Positions 4,492 to 5,314 of a DNA stretch of 5,314 nucleotides are shown piece by piece; the stretch's first letter is position 1; every line of letters begins with the position of its first letter. Origin of the DNA: Mogibacterium sp. (lineage in GTDB: Bacteria > Bacillota_A > Clostridia > Peptostreptococcales > Anaerovoracaceae). The notes under the pieces are model-generated. The model saw only the letters and a program-made list of their open reading frames with translations, was not told the DNA's origin and did no database searches. The position numbers and the translations under genes are program-made. The stretch is taken from positions 1 through 5,314 of the forward strand of contig JAFUGO010000039.1 of the NCBI GenBank assembly GCA_017469325.1. The letters run 5' to 3'.

Positions 4492-5314
4492 ATGAAGACA
4501 AAATGGTTAGCGCCGGTGCTTTCGGCTCTCATGATGATGCTTCTGCTGACTTCGTGCAGCGGGAGCGGTGACGGTGAAAGCACAGTCGGCGGACTTTTGA
4601 AAATAGATAATTCGGCATGGCAATACAACGAAGATGATGACGTGTATTACCAGCTGGGCATACCGTACTGCTCGTCTCCTGCTGACGAATCGCTGGAGGA
4701 GCTCGCGATCTTTGTTCCGGGCGCGTACATGGACGGGACCGAAAACGAGGACGGCAGCTACACATGCGAGCTGAATGAATACGGCTGGGCAGGCGGTCAT
4801 ACGGTCAAAGACGCGCCGATCGTCATGCCTGTCAATACACCGGGTTACTCCGCACAGGAGCCGGTCACCGAGTACAAGAGCTTCAGCTATTACACCAATT
4901 CGGGCTTCGTTTATGTTCACGCAGGATGCAGAGGAAGAGACGCGGGAGCTCCCGCGGGAGTAACTGACCTCAAGGCTGCCGTAAGATATCTGCGCTACTG
5001 CGAAGAGGAAGACGGAGACATCCCGGGCGATACCTCTCAGATATTTGCCTTTGGCATGAGCGGCGGCGGAGCGCAGACTGCGGTGCTCGGATCTTCGGGA
5101 GACAGCGCTCTTTATGAGCCTTACCTCGAGGCCATAGGCGCAGTGGGCAGAACGAGCGATGCGATCCAGGGTGCCATGTGCTGGTGCCCGATCACCAATC
5201 TCGATACGGCGGATGAGGCTTACGAGTGGATGATGGGCTGCACAAGGAGCGAGCTCAGTGACAGTGATAAGGCTCTGTCCGACAGGCTGGCTCAGGCCTA
5301 TGCGGATTATGTAA
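4492..5314 (+). CDS. Lipoprotein alpha/beta hydrolase, subtype-B-tannase/feruloyl-esterase-like (3' end outside window)
   Basis: The frame is open to the window edge, giving 274 codons. Residues 1-22 form a lipoprotein signal peptide: MKTKWLAPVL, a Met/Leu-rich core, then lipobox LTSC with Cys22 as the lipidated residue, so the mature enzyme should sit on the outer face of the membrane. The body resembles subtype B tannases such as the Lactobacillus plantarum enzyme: YYQLGIPYC, LAIFVPGAYM, PIVMPVNTPGY, VYVHAGCRGRD (141-150), GVTDLKAAVRYLRY, the nucleophile elbow GMSGGG with Ser190, then GDSALYEPYLEAIGA and WCPITNLDTADEAYEW. The catalytic Asp and His would be beyond the window. The likely reaction is hydrolysis of gallate, ferulate or related plant phenolic esters, though the acyl specificity is not certain. 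An AGGAG at 4474-4478 is 13 nt before the ATG, a long spacing; no better in-frame start exists upstream. Confidence 0.88.
   Translation, partial: MKTKWLAPVLSALMMMLLLTSCSGSGDGESTVGGLLKIDNSAWQYNEDDDVYYQLGIPYCSSPADESLEELAIFVPGAYMDGTENEDGSYTCELNEYGWAGGHTVKDAPIVMPVNTPGYSAQEPVTEYKSFSYYTNSGFVYVHAGCRGRDAGAPAGVTDLKAAVRYLRYCEEEDGDIPGDTSQIFAFGMSGGGAQTAVLGSSGDSALYEPYLEAIGAVGRTSDAIQGAMCWCPITNLDTADEAYEWMMGCTRSELSDSDKALSDRLAQAYADYV

Overview
The window looks like chromosomal DNA from an anaerobic, probably gut-associated Clostridia/Eubacteriales bacterium. This rests on protein style (a clostridial cyclodeaminase/cyclohydrolase, a 52-residue rubredoxin, a subtype-B-tannase-like lipoprotein) and on strong AGGAGG ribosome sites at two of the small genes. 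The genus cannot be fixed from the sequence.

Layout. 2-196: acidic C-terminal tail of an unidentified + strand protein. 197-385: intergenic DNA with two diverged copies of a ~70-bp element that looks like an intrinsic terminator when read on the minus strand, then a possible 11-codon leader ORF. 386-2007: a two-gene unit, a methenyl-THF cyclohydrolase/cyclodeaminase (fchA-like) and a LysR regulator five bases downstream. 2079-2100: strong bidirectional terminator. 2148-2234 (minus): a 28-residue hydrophobic micropeptide with a perfect ribosome site and its own promoter. 2332-2375: overlapping divergent promoters. 2503-2550: mutually exclusive hairpins over the ribosome site of a rubredoxin gene (2558-2716), which ends in its own terminator.

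2822-3513 holds no credible protein gene. It contains five tandem units at an 85-bp period, each with GTCATGCT/AGCATGAC inverted arms 30-31 bp apart, followed by a GC-rich block (3275-3513) that folds into nested helices with a perfect 7-bp pseudoknot. This block is a candidate structured noncoding RNA that I cannot assign to a known family. Converging on it from the right is a 283-residue minus strand protein with PD-(D/E)XK nuclease-like motifs. A divergent + strand lipoprotein hydrolase of the tannase/feruloyl esterase type begins at 4492 and runs off the window.

How the parts relate. fchA and the LysR gene are probably cotranscribed, linking one-carbon folate metabolism to a local regulator. 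The micropeptide and rubredoxin share a divergent promoter region. The repeat array, RNA candidate and nuclease-like ORF form a compact, visibly more AT-rich insert-like block (apart from the RNA) between housekeeping-type genes. This is the most likely place for an undescribed system, but that they function together is inference only.
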